The notes under the pieces are model-generated. The model searched no databases. It was not told the origin of the DNA and saw only the letters and a program-made list of their open reading frames with translations. A stretch of 64,000 bases of DNA, taken from NCBI GenBank assembly GCA_945868505.1, contig CAMBLO010000008.1, positions 1 to 64,000 on the forward strand. Reading direction: 5' to 3'. Positions 7,791-15,406 of the stretch are shown here, piece by piece; the first letter of the stretch is position 1, and each line of letters starts with the position of its first letter. This DNA is from an uncultured Clostridia bacterium (GTDB lineage Bacteria > Bacillota > Clostridia > Lachnospirales > Anaerotignaceae). The translations under genes and the position numbers were made by a program.

Positions 7791-9672
7791 TTGTTTCCTC
7801 CTGGTTTTTGTTATTGATTATATTTTCCAGTGTTTCTTCAATTTCTTGCACACTGGTTACTTGCAGAGGAACTTCATCAAGATTAAACGGTGTTCCCTCT
7901 GATTGAGTATTCCATTTACCGGTTTCATTGTATGTTCGTAACTCATTTGCTTGAGCTTGACGGTAGTAGCCTGAGCCGAAAGTATGGATCCATTCTTCAG
8001 GATAAGCGAGTATGCTTCCTCTTGTGCCGATTGGCTTAATATCATCATCAAAGGAAGGCTTTGGAATGTCAGTATCTTCTTCAGCTGCCTCAATTGTTGC
8101 GTTTGGTATAAGCATTTCCGTATCTTCTAGGTTAAATAGAATAATGGATTCGTCATTATTTTGTCTTTTAACTCCGATAATTCTATAGCGACATTCTGTG
8201 TCCCAATGAAACAAATCAAATACATTCGGCAAAAAAGCAGCACCGCTTATTTGTCTAGGAACAATTAAGCCGTTGTGCTTTTTCGACCACTGAATGGAAT
8301 TCCGGCTATCTTTTGTGGATGGTCTAATTGCGATAAATCGTTCACCAGGGTGGACAAGTATCTCGATAAATTGTGAATGAAATTTACGAACACATTCTGT
8401 GCTAAAATTCATGGTATCAGAGGATAAAGTGACACATACTTTATTCAGTGTGTTAAAAAACTGTGCTCTTGCTATTTCATAACCGCGTAAATCAAGATCT
8501 CCGGATTTTACTTGTACTTCCATTGATTTATTTTGAATGAGTTCATCATAAACACTCTCAGAGGCCCGTTTATAGTCATCGGCCTTAAATCCGGCCCATT
8601 TTGGATTAACGGTTACACAACCTTTTAGTACACCATCGTTTATTACATGGAGTTCAGGTAAAATTCCTTTGTTTCCATATTTTGCATTACTTATTAAGCG
8701 TTGGACTGCAATAAAGTCGTCTCTGGATATGATGGCCTCATGGTGATTTCTTTGCCTATATTGATTCCTATCTTGACGATTCTTTTTTGATTTGTGGTCT
8801 AAATAGCTTGGAGTCCAGGTTTTCCTTGCGAGTACATCTCCACAATGACGTTCGTTTGTAAGAACATTTAAAACTGAGGAGGGACTCCATGTGGTATTTC
8901 CCAATTTAGTGCGTCGACCAGTTTTTGTGAGAGTGTTCGCAATTTCTTGACATGTATATCCATATAGGTACATAAAGAAAATCAGGCGTACGGTTTTGGC
9001 CTCTTCTTCGTTGATTACCAAATTTCCGTCCTCGTTCTGATCGTAACCAAGCAACGGAGGGGTGAGAAAAATACCTCGTCGAAATCGCATTTCAATAGAG
9101 GCATTCATTATTTCACTTTTATTATGACTTTCCTCTTGAGCGAGTGTGGATATGAAGGATAAGCTCATTTCGCTGTTTTCGTTGAGAGTATATATGTTTT
9201 CTGTTTCAAAGAAGACACCTATCGGAGGTTTCATAGCTTTTAACTGCCGCACGTGGCTAATACAGTCAAGAACATTTCTTGCAAATCTAGACACACTTTT
9301 AGTGACAATTAAATCAATTTTTCCAGCCCGACAATCTGCAATCATTCTAACGAAGGCATCCCTATGTTGCAGAGAGGTTCCCGAAATACCTTCATCGGCA
9401 TAGATGTCGATTAATTTCCAACCGGTATGTCTACTCACTACATCCTGATAATGGTTTTTTTGTAATTCATAGGATGATGTTTGGCGTGGATCATCAGTTG
9501 ATACTCTGGCATAAACAGCAACTCGCTTTTCGTGTTGGTCTTCGTAAAAGTTTTTTTGTGGCAAGGCCGGTATCACATCTATCTCATTTTCGCTAATGCC
9601 TTTGTATCGCTGTCTTATTTTTTCTTTTTGAGCAGCAGCGCTACTCAGCTTTTTTTCGTTTTCCTTCATCAC
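7783..9672 (-). CDS. Large serine recombinase (integrase type)
   Basis: A 629-residue large serine recombinase. The resolvase-type catalytic domain spans about 50-200: VAVYARVSTDD with nucleophile Ser58, then YADEGISGTS, KSVSRFARN and SLSFISTLAQEES. A Recombinase domain follows (GFD-like LGYDQNEDGNLVINEEEA...TGRRTKLGNTTWS...VLTNERHCGD, about 215-300). The usual zinc-ribbon cysteines are not visible near GVLKGCVTVNPKW. The C-terminal 230 residues form the domain repeated by the next two genes. Such enzymes integrate and excise phages and ICEs without homology. GTG at 9672 or ATG at 9669 can serve as start; AAAGG lies 7 or 10 bases upstream. The catalytic residues look intact, so the enzyme may be active although neighbouring DNA is decayed. 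Confidence 0.93.
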   Translation of the reverse strand: MMKENEKKLSSAAAQKEKIRQRYKGISENEIDVIPALPQKNFYEDQHEKRVAVYARVSTDDPRQTSSYELQKNHYQDVVSRHTGWKLIDIYADEGISGTSLQHRDAFVRMIADCRAGKIDLIVTKSVSRFARNVLDCISHVRQLKAMKPPIGVFFETENIYTLNENSEMSLSFISTLAQEESHNKSEIMNASIEMRFRRGIFLTPPLLGYDQNEDGNLVINEEEAKTVRLIFFMYLYGYTCQEIANTLTKTGRRTKLGNTTWSPSSVLNVLTNERHCGDVLARKTWTPSYLDHKSKKNRQDRNQYRQRNHHEAIISRDDFIAVQRLISNAKYGNKGILPELHVINDGVLKGCVTVNPKWAGFKADDYKRASESVYDELIQNKSMEVQVKSGDLDLRGYEIARAQFFNTLNKVCVTLSSDTMNFSTECVRKFHSQFIEILVHPGERFIAIRPSTKDSRNSIQWSKKHNGLIVPRQISGAAFLPNVFDLFHWDTECRYRIIGVKRQNNDESIILFNLEDTEMLIPNATIEAAEEDTDIPKPSFDDDIKPIGTRGSILAYPEEWIHTFGSGYYRQAQANELRTYNETGKWNTQSEGTPFNLDEVPLQVTSVQEIEETLENIINNKNQEETNE

Positions 9673-9699
9673 ATATCAACCTTTCTTTACCATAAGTGC

Positions 9700-9752
9700 A
9701 TTATAAGAAACAAATTCATAAATAAAAATGGACCATAGGGATAGTACTATCC
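9700..9752 (-). promoter_or_regulatory. Recombinase promoter region with 14-bp palindrome
   Basis: Read on the minus strand, a TATAAT box lies at 9700-9705, about 30 bases before the recombinase start. The perfect 14-bp palindrome GGATAGTACTATCC at 9739-9752 lies just beyond the expected -35 position. It could be a repressor operator or part of a recombination site. Confidence 0.5.
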
Positions 9753-9822
9753 TTCCAGTACATTTCATAATAAGAAAAAGTGTGTATAGAATAAGGTTTG
9801 GCATGCCTTTTAAATATTTGTG

Positions 9823-9870
9823 TTGACTATTTTGGAATTGAGAGGATATATAGATGTGATTCTAAAATAG
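9823..9870 (+). promoter_or_regulatory. Promoter and operator-like inverted repeat of the XRE gene
   Basis: TTGACT (9823-9828) and ATATAT (9846-9851) are 17 bases apart. An inverted repeat matching at 11 of 12 positions, CTATTTTGGAAT (9827-9838) and ATTCTAAAATAG (9859-9870), brackets the -10 box. The ribosome site GGAGGTG follows directly. The layout suggests autorepression by the XRE protein. Confidence 0.6.
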
Positions 9871-9882
9871 GAGGTGAAATGC

Positions 9883-10248
9883 ATGCCAGTAGACTTCACA
9901 ATAATTGGTAAGCGTGTGAAAGAGATAAGATTGAGTAAAAATCTTTCCCAGGCTAAACTTGCAGAAATGGCAGACTTGTCAACACAGTATTTGAGCCATA
10001 TTGAAACGGCAAGAAAGCAAGCTAGTTTAACATCGCTTATCAACATCGCGAAAGCAATGGATATCACATTGGATGAATTACTAAGCGGAAATCAAATCAA
10101 TAGTCCGGTGGAATATAAAAATGATATAGATATCCTTTTGAGCGATTGCACTAAGTATGAGAAGCGTGTGCTTTTTGAATTAATGAGAGCTACGAAACGT
10201 ATACTTAGAGAGAATGAATCTTTGCTTGAATATCCAAGTGAGGATTAA
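9883..10248 (+). CDS. XRE-family helix-turn-helix regulator
   Basis: A 121-residue protein with an N-terminal Cro/C1-type HTH at about 8-62 (VKEIRLSKNLSQAKLAEMAD, then STQYLSHIETARKQASL, then AKAMDITLDELL). The C-terminal 50 residues are helical and may dimerise. The ATG at 9883 follows TAGGAGGTG by 6 bases; an in-frame GTG at 9874 is inside that ribosome site. It is divergent from the recombinase, 210 bases apart, and is the obvious candidate repressor of the cassette, like the regulators of many integrative elements. Promoter and operator-like repeats lie between the two genes. Which of them it binds is not shown by sequence alone. Confidence 0.85.
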   Translation: MPVDFTIIGKRVKEIRLSKNLSQAKLAEMADLSTQYLSHIETARKQASLTSLINIAKAMDITLDELLSGNQINSPVEYKNDIDILLSDCTKYEKRVLFELMRATKRILRENESLLEYPSED

Positions 10249-10522
10249 AACAGCTTAATTACGAGCATGACCAGATACTTTTGGTATCTGGTTGTGTTGA
10301 TATAGGAACTATTGGCGTGCTTGGTGATAGGGCTCGGTAAGCAGATAAGTTCATAGGTGTCATGAAGTAATCTGCTTATCGGAATTTCATATTCATGAGA
10401 GTAGAATTATGTAGTATAGGAATGTTGTTTTGGGATTTAAATGGAACTGGAATGTGTCTTTTATATAATGTAGTTGCGTACTTACAAATGGATATTCGAA
10501 AGAGGTATGGAGGGCTATTAAG
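10249..10522. other. Intergenic stretch with two hairpins
   Basis: ACCAGATAC (10270-10278) pairs with GTATCTGGT (10284-10292), a possible weak terminator for the XRE gene without a T-run. A second pair, TAAGCAGAT (10338-10346) and ATCTGCTTA (10370-10378), encloses 23 bases. No gene was found. The segment lies at the inner end of the accessory region, where an attachment site might be expected. Confidence 0.4.
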
Positions 10523-10840
10523 TTGGATTATTTAAGTTTCTTTTATTCAATTGCCGGATGTTCAGCAACTATTATAGCAATTATTGGTTGATTTATTGCT
10601 TCAAAACTAATAAGTATCAGCACCGATAGAGACAACATCTTAGACAAAATTAAAGAAATTGATGATGCGCTCAATATGAAAACCAAGCAGCATGACGATA
10701 TACTTGAAAAACTAGACGATGACGATGCGCTTGATTTTGTTAGAGACAATGTGTCCATGCAGGTGGAGCATAGAAGTATAGATATTGTATATAAACCTGA
10801 AGAAAAACCTAATGGAGTTTTCTCGAAATGCAATTGTTAA
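10523..10840 (+). pseudogene. Small membrane protein gene broken by an in-frame TGA
   Basis: From TTG at 10523 a frame of 105 sense codons runs to TAA at 10838, interrupted only by TGA at 10589-10591. The first 22 residues (YLSFFYSIAGCSATIIAIIG) form a membrane helix that would continue after the stop (FIASKLISIS), followed by a charged helix with coiled-coil character (DILDKIKEIDDALNMKTKQ-like, with hydrophobic heptads) and an acidic tail ending KCNC. GGA to TGA by one base change would explain the break. Homologous architectures occur next to phage and defence genes, but I cannot name the family. An AGAGG/GGAGGG stretch lies upstream at 10501-10514. Confidence 0.55.
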
Positions 10841-10857
10841 CCTATATAAATGGTTGG

Positions 10858-10886
10858 TTGATTATTGGAGCGGGATGTGGTATCAT
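10858..10886 (+). promoter_or_regulatory. birA promoter
   Basis: TTGATT (10858-10863) and TATCAT (10881-10886) are separated by 17 bases, 24 bases before the birA start codon. The very short leader leaves little room for other control. Confidence 0.6.
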
Positions 10887-10909
10887 TCCATTTTAAGGAG
10901 GTGGAGAGA

Positions 10910-11884
10910 ATGGGAACAAAGGAAAAACTTCTCTCTTTGTTTGAGGAACAGAAGGGAACCTATCTTTCCGGTGAGGAGATTGCTGAGAGACTTTCGGTTT
11001 CTCGGACTGCAGTATGGAAGGCGGTAAAAAGCCTGAGAAATGAGGGGTATGAGATTGATGCTGTCCCCAACAAGGGGTACAGCCTTTCGGTTCATACCGA
11101 CATTCTTTCTGCTCAGGGAATCCAAAAATATCTGAACGGGGCTTGCTGTGACATGGAACTGTATGTACTGCCTGAAACGGGCTCTACCAATACATTGCTG
11201 CGGGAAAAAGCCAACGCGGGGGCGGCAGAGGGATGCACCATCATTGCCGGTGCCCAGACCGAGGGCAGAGGGCGGATGGGACGCAGTTTCTATTCTCCTG
11301 CGGATACGGGCATCTACATGAGCATTTTGCTCCGCCCAGTTGAACTGACACCTGTACAAGCCGTGGGGCTGACAACCATGGCCGCTGTGGCTGCCTGTGA
11401 AGCCATCGAGGAGGTTTCCGGCAGGCAGGCACAAATCAAATGGGTCAATGATATTTTTATGGACGGTAAAAAGGTCAGTGGCATTCTGACAGAGGCTGCC
11501 CTGGGACTGGAAAGCGGCAGTCTGGATTATGTAATCGTTGGTATTGGTATCAATGCCTATCCGCCCAAGGAGGGATTCCCCCAGGAAATTGACCGGATTG
11601 CGGGAGCCGTATTTCCGAAACGGCAGAATGATGGGAAAAACCATTTAGCGGCAGCGTTTTTGAATCGCTTTATGGAGTATTACAGCAAAAAGCAAAATGC
11701 GGATTATGTGGAAAAGTATCGGGAAAGAAGTTTGGTGATAGGGAAAGAGATTCGCGTGATTTCTTCCGGCGGGGAGAGAAAGGCTTTGGCGTTGGATGTG
11801 GACAAGGAGTGTCATCTTTTGGTGCGATATGAGGACGGCAGCACAGAACGGCTTTCCTCCGGGGAAATCAGCATTCGTTTCTAA
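10910..11884 (+). CDS. birA: Bifunctional biotin-protein ligase / biotin repressor BirA
   Basis: A 324-residue protein that activates biotin to biotinyl-AMP and transfers it to the lysine of AccB. An N-terminal winged helix (about 4-60, with LSVSRTAVWKAVKSLRNEGY as recognition region) makes it a two-function BirA, able to repress biotin genes when loaded with biotinyl-AMP. The ligase motif GRGRMGR is at 119-125 and the lysine motif QIKWVNDIF follows; a C-terminal SH3-like domain ends the protein. The ATG at 10910 sits 5 bases after AAGGAGGTG; the frame is open further up but has no ribosome site there. Its target AccB is encoded at 29698 in the fatty-acid operon of this window. No biotin synthesis or uptake genes are nearby. 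Confidence 0.95.
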   Translation: MGTKEKLLSLFEEQKGTYLSGEEIAERLSVSRTAVWKAVKSLRNEGYEIDAVPNKGYSLSVHTDILSAQGIQKYLNGACCDMELYVLPETGSTNTLLREKANAGAAEGCTIIAGAQTEGRGRMGRSFYSPADTGIYMSILLRPVELTPVQAVGLTTMAAVAACEAIEEVSGRQAQIKWVNDIFMDGKKVSGILTEAALGLESGSLDYVIVGIGINAYPPKEGFPQEIDRIAGAVFPKRQNDGKNHLAAAFLNRFMEYYSKKQNADYVEKYRERSLVIGKEIRVISSGGERKALALDVDKECHLLVRYEDGSTERLSSGEISIRF

Positions 11885-12009
11885 TTAGAAAACCAAAGGA
11901 AATTTCTTGCGGAAAAGAGGAAACCATGGAAATGGAGAAAGCCTCATGCTATAATAAGACAGATTGCTTGAAAAGAGCCGAAAAACCCGTATGAATTGAG
12001 GAGAGATAT

Positions 12010-13134
12010 ATGAAGATTTCAAAAAAAGACGCACTGATGTGGTTTTCCTTTTTTGCCCAGTTGGATGAGGAAGAAGAACTAATGCCTAAGCAGATGGAGC
12101 TGGTCTATGCTACCTTTGCCCAGATTGAAGATGCCATTGATGCCAGAAACGAAAAGCTGATGGCGGAAATCAAGGGACTGCAATCGGTGGACGGCAGAAC
12201 CTATTTTGTTGGCCCTGCGGAAAAATTTGCCAAAGGCTGCCGTTCCTGCATGACAGGGACAGGGCTGACTGCCATTCGGAAAACGAATAAATGCAATATC
12301 CAGTGTAAATTCTGCTATAACTATGGGGAATTGGAGGACTGTATGCCCATCGGTGAAGGGCTGTGGGAAATCGGCGGCACGAAATTCTATGAAAGGGATT
12401 TGGATTTGCTCCTTTCCATTCAGGAAAAGCCTACAGGTATTTCCTATGTGTATCTGGAACCCTTTATGGAGATTGAAAAATACTACGGTATTATCCGTAA
12501 ATTCCACGAAGCAGGCATCCATCAGCACATGTATACCAACGGCACCTTGGCAACAGAGGAAAACCTGAAAGCCTTGGGCGAAGCGGGGCTGGATGAACTG
12601 CGCTTCAATCTGGGGGCGACTAATGCCTCTGACAAAGTAATTGAAGCCATTGCAACAGCGAAAAAATACATTAAATATGTAGGTATCGAAACACCCATGA
12701 CACCGGAATATTTCGAAGCCTTTATGCAGAAGAAAGACAAGATTCTTGCCACAGGCGTAGACTTCATGAACTGTGCGGAGCTGCATCTGAATAACAACAA
12801 TATCTGGAATTATGAAGGCGAAAATATGTATGTGTATCGCCATGGCTATGTTTCCCCCATCTGGAGCCGTGAACTGACCTTCAAGCTGATGAAGATGGCG
12901 GATGAGGAAGGCTGGGATGTGGCTGTCCACGACTGTTCCAACCGCACCAAATTTGCCCGTGGGCTGAATATGAAGAGCAAGGAAGGGGGATGGTTTGGTG
13001 CCAGCGGCTATGGCTCTGAATTCAGCAGACCTCCCTTTGCAGCATTCCTGCCTATCCTGCAGGATGAAAGCTTCCAGTTCTTAGAGGAAGAGGAATTGCC
13101 GGAAGGGTACAGACCGGGAGAGCTTTTCTTCTGA
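12010..13134 (+). CDS. Radical SAM protein
   Basis: A 374-residue protein. Cys95, Cys99 and Cys102 form the CxxxCxxC motif (CNIQCKFC) that binds the SAM-coordinating 4Fe-4S cluster. Two more cysteines, Cys77 and Cys80 (CRSC), precede it and could bind extra metal. The barrel continues with YLEPFMEIEKYY, the HMYTNGTLA strand and LRFNLGATN. The substrate is unknown; the pattern resembles archaeal and clostridial radical SAM proteins of undefined function. A TATAAT at 11950-11955 marks a likely promoter, and AGGAGAGA precedes the start. It is a single-gene unit closed by the terminator at 13156. Confidence 0.88.
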   Translation: MKISKKDALMWFSFFAQLDEEEELMPKQMELVYATFAQIEDAIDARNEKLMAEIKGLQSVDGRTYFVGPAEKFAKGCRSCMTGTGLTAIRKTNKCNIQCKFCYNYGELEDCMPIGEGLWEIGGTKFYERDLDLLLSIQEKPTGISYVYLEPFMEIEKYYGIIRKFHEAGIHQHMYTNGTLATEENLKALGEAGLDELRFNLGATNASDKVIEAIATAKKYIKYVGIETPMTPEYFEAFMQKKDKILATGVDFMNCAELHLNNNNIWNYEGENMYVYRHGYVSPIWSRELTFKLMKMADEEGWDVAVHDCSNRTKFARGLNMKSKEGGWFGASGYGSEFSRPPFAAFLPILQDESFQFLEEEELPEGYRPGELFF

Positions 13135-13155
13135 TTTTGGCAATAAAAATAAAAA

Positions 13156-13190
13156 GGCACCTGATTATGAAATCGGGTGCTTATTTTTTT
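13156..13190. terminator. Bidirectional terminator
   Basis: GGCACCTGATT pairs with AATCGGGTGCTT across a 4-base loop (one G-U pair), followed by a T-run, with an A-run on the other side. It separates the converging radical SAM and metallo-hydrolase genes. Confidence 0.8.
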
Positions 13191-13192
13191 GC

Positions 13193-14080
13193 TTATTCTG
13201 CGGTTTTTGTTTTCCAAAGCAGCATATTATCTTCAACATAGACCTCCACTTTATCCTGGTCTACCAAATAAGAAAGATAGGAGCGGACAGTACTGCCGAT
13301 GAGAACATACTGGTTATAATCCATGGTCAGGTCGAACACTTCAAAAACACGCTTCAAAATCAGTTCAAAGTGCATGGGTTCTGCGCAGATTTCCATGAGC
13401 TTATCCAGAATTTCCAGCATCTTATTGCGGTTTGCCGCCACCAGAGGCTTGATATCCTCCATGGCTTCTGCATGGGAGGGGATGAACAGCTTGCCCTCCA
13501 GTTTTTCTACGAAATCCAGTGTTTCAAACTGGGCTGCTATATCATAGAAGAAGGACAGGTGATATTTGGAGATGATATTTTCCCCGAAAACGCAGTCCGC
13601 AGGGAAGTACACATCATCGGGGGTCTTTACGCCGATCATATCCCAGAAATGACCGGGCAGATGGAAATATTCCATGCCCGCGGGCAGCTTTGCCGTGGCA
13701 ATATCCTGCCCCTTGGAAGGGGTTGCCATAAGGAATTTATTCCGCAGTTTTTTGAAGGGATAGCCGCCATAGAGGAAGGAAGGCTCCAGAATAGGATTTT
13801 CCACCACTGCCACCTCCATGGGGGTGCTGTAAACAGCACAGCCGAGGCGATTTTGCAGCAGGGTATTGCCGCCGTCGTGGTCGGCGTTGGAGTGGGTATT
13901 GATGATGGCGGTCAGCTTCCAGCCCTGAGCGTCCAGAATTTTCTGGATTTTTCTGCCTGCGTCCTTATCATTGCCGCTGTCAATGAGCCAGACGTTGTCA
14001 TCGCTGACGCGGTATACGCCGATTTTAGAAGGGGAGTTGATATAGTATGTATTTTCTGCTACCTGTACCAGTTCGTACAT
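13193..14080 (-). CDS. MBL-fold metallo-hydrolase
   Basis: A 295-residue metallo-beta-lactamase-fold enzyme. The metal motif reads THSNADHDGG, so where family members usually have HxHxDH the second His is Asn (Asn65 between His63 and Asp67-His68). Further ligand regions are present: LPGHFWDMIGV and PADCVFGENII, and a late IPSHAE. A helical C-terminal third (about 215-295) may be a winged-helix-like domain. The ATG at 14080 lies 8 bases after AGGAGG; the TTG six bases earlier is too close. Substrate unknown. It is encoded downstream of the aldolase gene on the same strand, separated by a hairpin-rich repeat. The His to Asn change may alter the metal content or activity. Confidence 0.8.
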   Translation of the reverse strand: MYELVQVAENTYYINSPSKIGVYRVSDDNVWLIDSGNDKDAGRKIQKILDAQGWKLTAIINTHSNADHDGGNTLLQNRLGCAVYSTPMEVAVVENPILEPSFLYGGYPFKKLRNKFLMATPSKGQDIATAKLPAGMEYFHLPGHFWDMIGVKTPDDVYFPADCVFGENIISKYHLSFFYDIAAQFETLDFVEKLEGKLFIPSHAEAMEDIKPLVAANRNKMLEILDKLMEICAEPMHFELILKRVFEVFDLTMDYNQYVLIGSTVRSYLSYLVDQDKVEVYVEDNMLLWKTKTAE

Positions 14081-14099
14081 GGGCAAAACCTCCTTTGTA

Positions 14100-14331
14100 A
14101 AAAGACCTTGGGGACGCTGTCCCCAACACCCCTGACAGGGGAATGATTCCCCTGTACCCCCATTTGCAGATTGTTCAAGTGGGATTTGCTACGCAAACCT
14201 TGCCCTTCGGGCAACCGCCGCATCTGTTCGGCGGCACGTCACATATTCATGTTTCTGCGGTATCGGGTCAAGGGGGTGACCCCCTTGCGGGAGGTTGAGG
14301 GTGGAACCCTCAAGGTCTTTGGCATTTCGGA
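14100..14331. repeat. Dispersed multi-hairpin repeat, copy 1
   Basis: The stretch is made of GC-rich hairpins: GGGGACgctGTCCCC (about 14111-14125), CCCCTG/CAGGGG and TCCCCTG around 14131-14156, GCCCTTCGGGC near 14210, GCCGCC/GGCGGC around 14217-14236, GGGGGTgaCCCCC near 14272 and TTGAGGGTggaACCCTCAA near 14295. The outer parts recur at 39609-39752 (copy 2); about 70 central bases are private to this copy. It lies between two minus-strand genes. Confidence 0.75.
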
Positions 14332-14333
14332 AT

Positions 14334-15281
14334 TTAGTTCATGGAATCGGTGGAACCGATGACGTTTTTGATCTTGTCCTCTACCAGCTCCTGAATCAGG
14401 TCTCTGCCTGCGCCCAGATAGCCGCGAGGGTCGAAGGCAGCGGGATCATCTCCGAAGGATTTGCGGACAGCCGCTGTCAGCGCCAGTCTCAGGTCTGTAT
14501 CCATATTGATCTTGCAGACTGCCATAGAGGAGGCCTTCCGCAGCATTTCCGCGGGGATACCCTTTGCGCCTGCGATATTGCCGCCATATTCGTTGCACAT
14601 GGCAACGCATTTCTGGTCAACGGAGGACGCACCGTGCAGAACGATGGGGAAGTTGTGGAAGCCTTCTGCCTCCAGTTTTTCTGTGATGGTTGCCAGTCTG
14701 TCGAAATCCAGCTTTGCTTCGCCTTTGAATTTGTATGCGCCGTGGCTGGTGCCGATGGCAATCGCCAGAGAGTCAACGCCTGTGCGTTTTACAAAATCCA
14801 CAGCCTGATCGGGGTCTGTATAGGTTGCATTTGCGGCGTCAACCTTTACTTCGTCCTCTACGCCTGCCAGCTTGCCCAGTTCTGCTTCTACCACGACGCC
14901 TCTTTCATGGGCATATTCCACGATTTTCTTTGTCTGGGCAACGTTTTCTTCATAGTCCAGATGGGAACCGTCGAACATAACGGAAGTGAAGCCATATTCG
15001 ATGCAGTCCTTGCATACTTCGAAATCAGAGCCATGATCCAGATGCAAAGCGATATCCAGTCCTGTTTCTTCGATGGCAGCATCTACCATTGCTTTCAGAT
15101 ATTTGGGATGGGCATATTTCAGCGCAGATTTGGAAACCTGCAGGATCACAGCGGAATTCTGCGCTTTTGCAGCCGCTACCACACCCTGAATGATTTCCAT
15201 GTTATTGATGTTGAAAGCACCGATAGCATAGCCGCCTTCAAACGCCTTTTCAAACATTTTTTTTGTTGTAACCAAAGCCAT
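14334..15281 (-). CDS. fba: Class II fructose-bisphosphate aldolase
   Basis: A 315-residue zinc-dependent aldolase that splits fructose 1,6-bisphosphate into glyceraldehyde 3-phosphate and dihydroxyacetone phosphate in glycolysis and the reverse in gluconeogenesis. The LHLDHGSD motif (79-86) holds catalytic Asp82 and zinc ligand His83; further ligands sit in GTSHGAYKF and IVLHGAS, and a KINMDTDLR segment binds phosphate. The ATG at 15281 follows AGAGGTG; the frame is open upstream but the extension is not conserved-looking. It is transcribed alone from the minus strand, with the hairpin repeat behind it. Related tagatose-bisphosphate aldolases share these motifs, but the glycolytic role is more likely. 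Confidence 0.92.
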   Translation of the reverse strand: MALVTTKKMFEKAFEGGYAIGAFNINNMEIIQGVVAAAKAQNSAVILQVSKSALKYAHPKYLKAMVDAAIEETGLDIALHLDHGSDFEVCKDCIEYGFTSVMFDGSHLDYEENVAQTKKIVEYAHERGVVVEAELGKLAGVEDEVKVDAANATYTDPDQAVDFVKRTGVDSLAIAIGTSHGAYKFKGEAKLDFDRLATITEKLEAEGFHNFPIVLHGASSVDQKCVAMCNEYGGNIAGAKGIPAEMLRKASSMAVCKINMDTDLRLALTAAVRKSFGDDPAAFDPRGYLGAGRDLIQELVEDKIKNVIGSTDSMN

Positions 15282-15406
15282 ATAAAGACACCTCTCTTGT
15301 AATATTTTGGGTTTACTTTTAGCATTTCCGTATATTAGAATTATAATACGGCAATGGATTTGTGACAAGGGATTTGCCGGGAAAGATTTCGATGGGAGGA
15401 TGAAAA

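Noticed and set aside
14100..14331. Hairpin cluster as a tRNA or rRNA remnant
   Set aside because: No cloverleaf or rRNA sequence can be formed; the second copy at 39.6 kb shows that it is a dispersed repeat.
14295..15302. 335-codon plus-strand frame opposite the aldolase gene
   Set aside because: Antisense to a complete class II aldolase, with Cys/His-rich composition typical of shadow frames.
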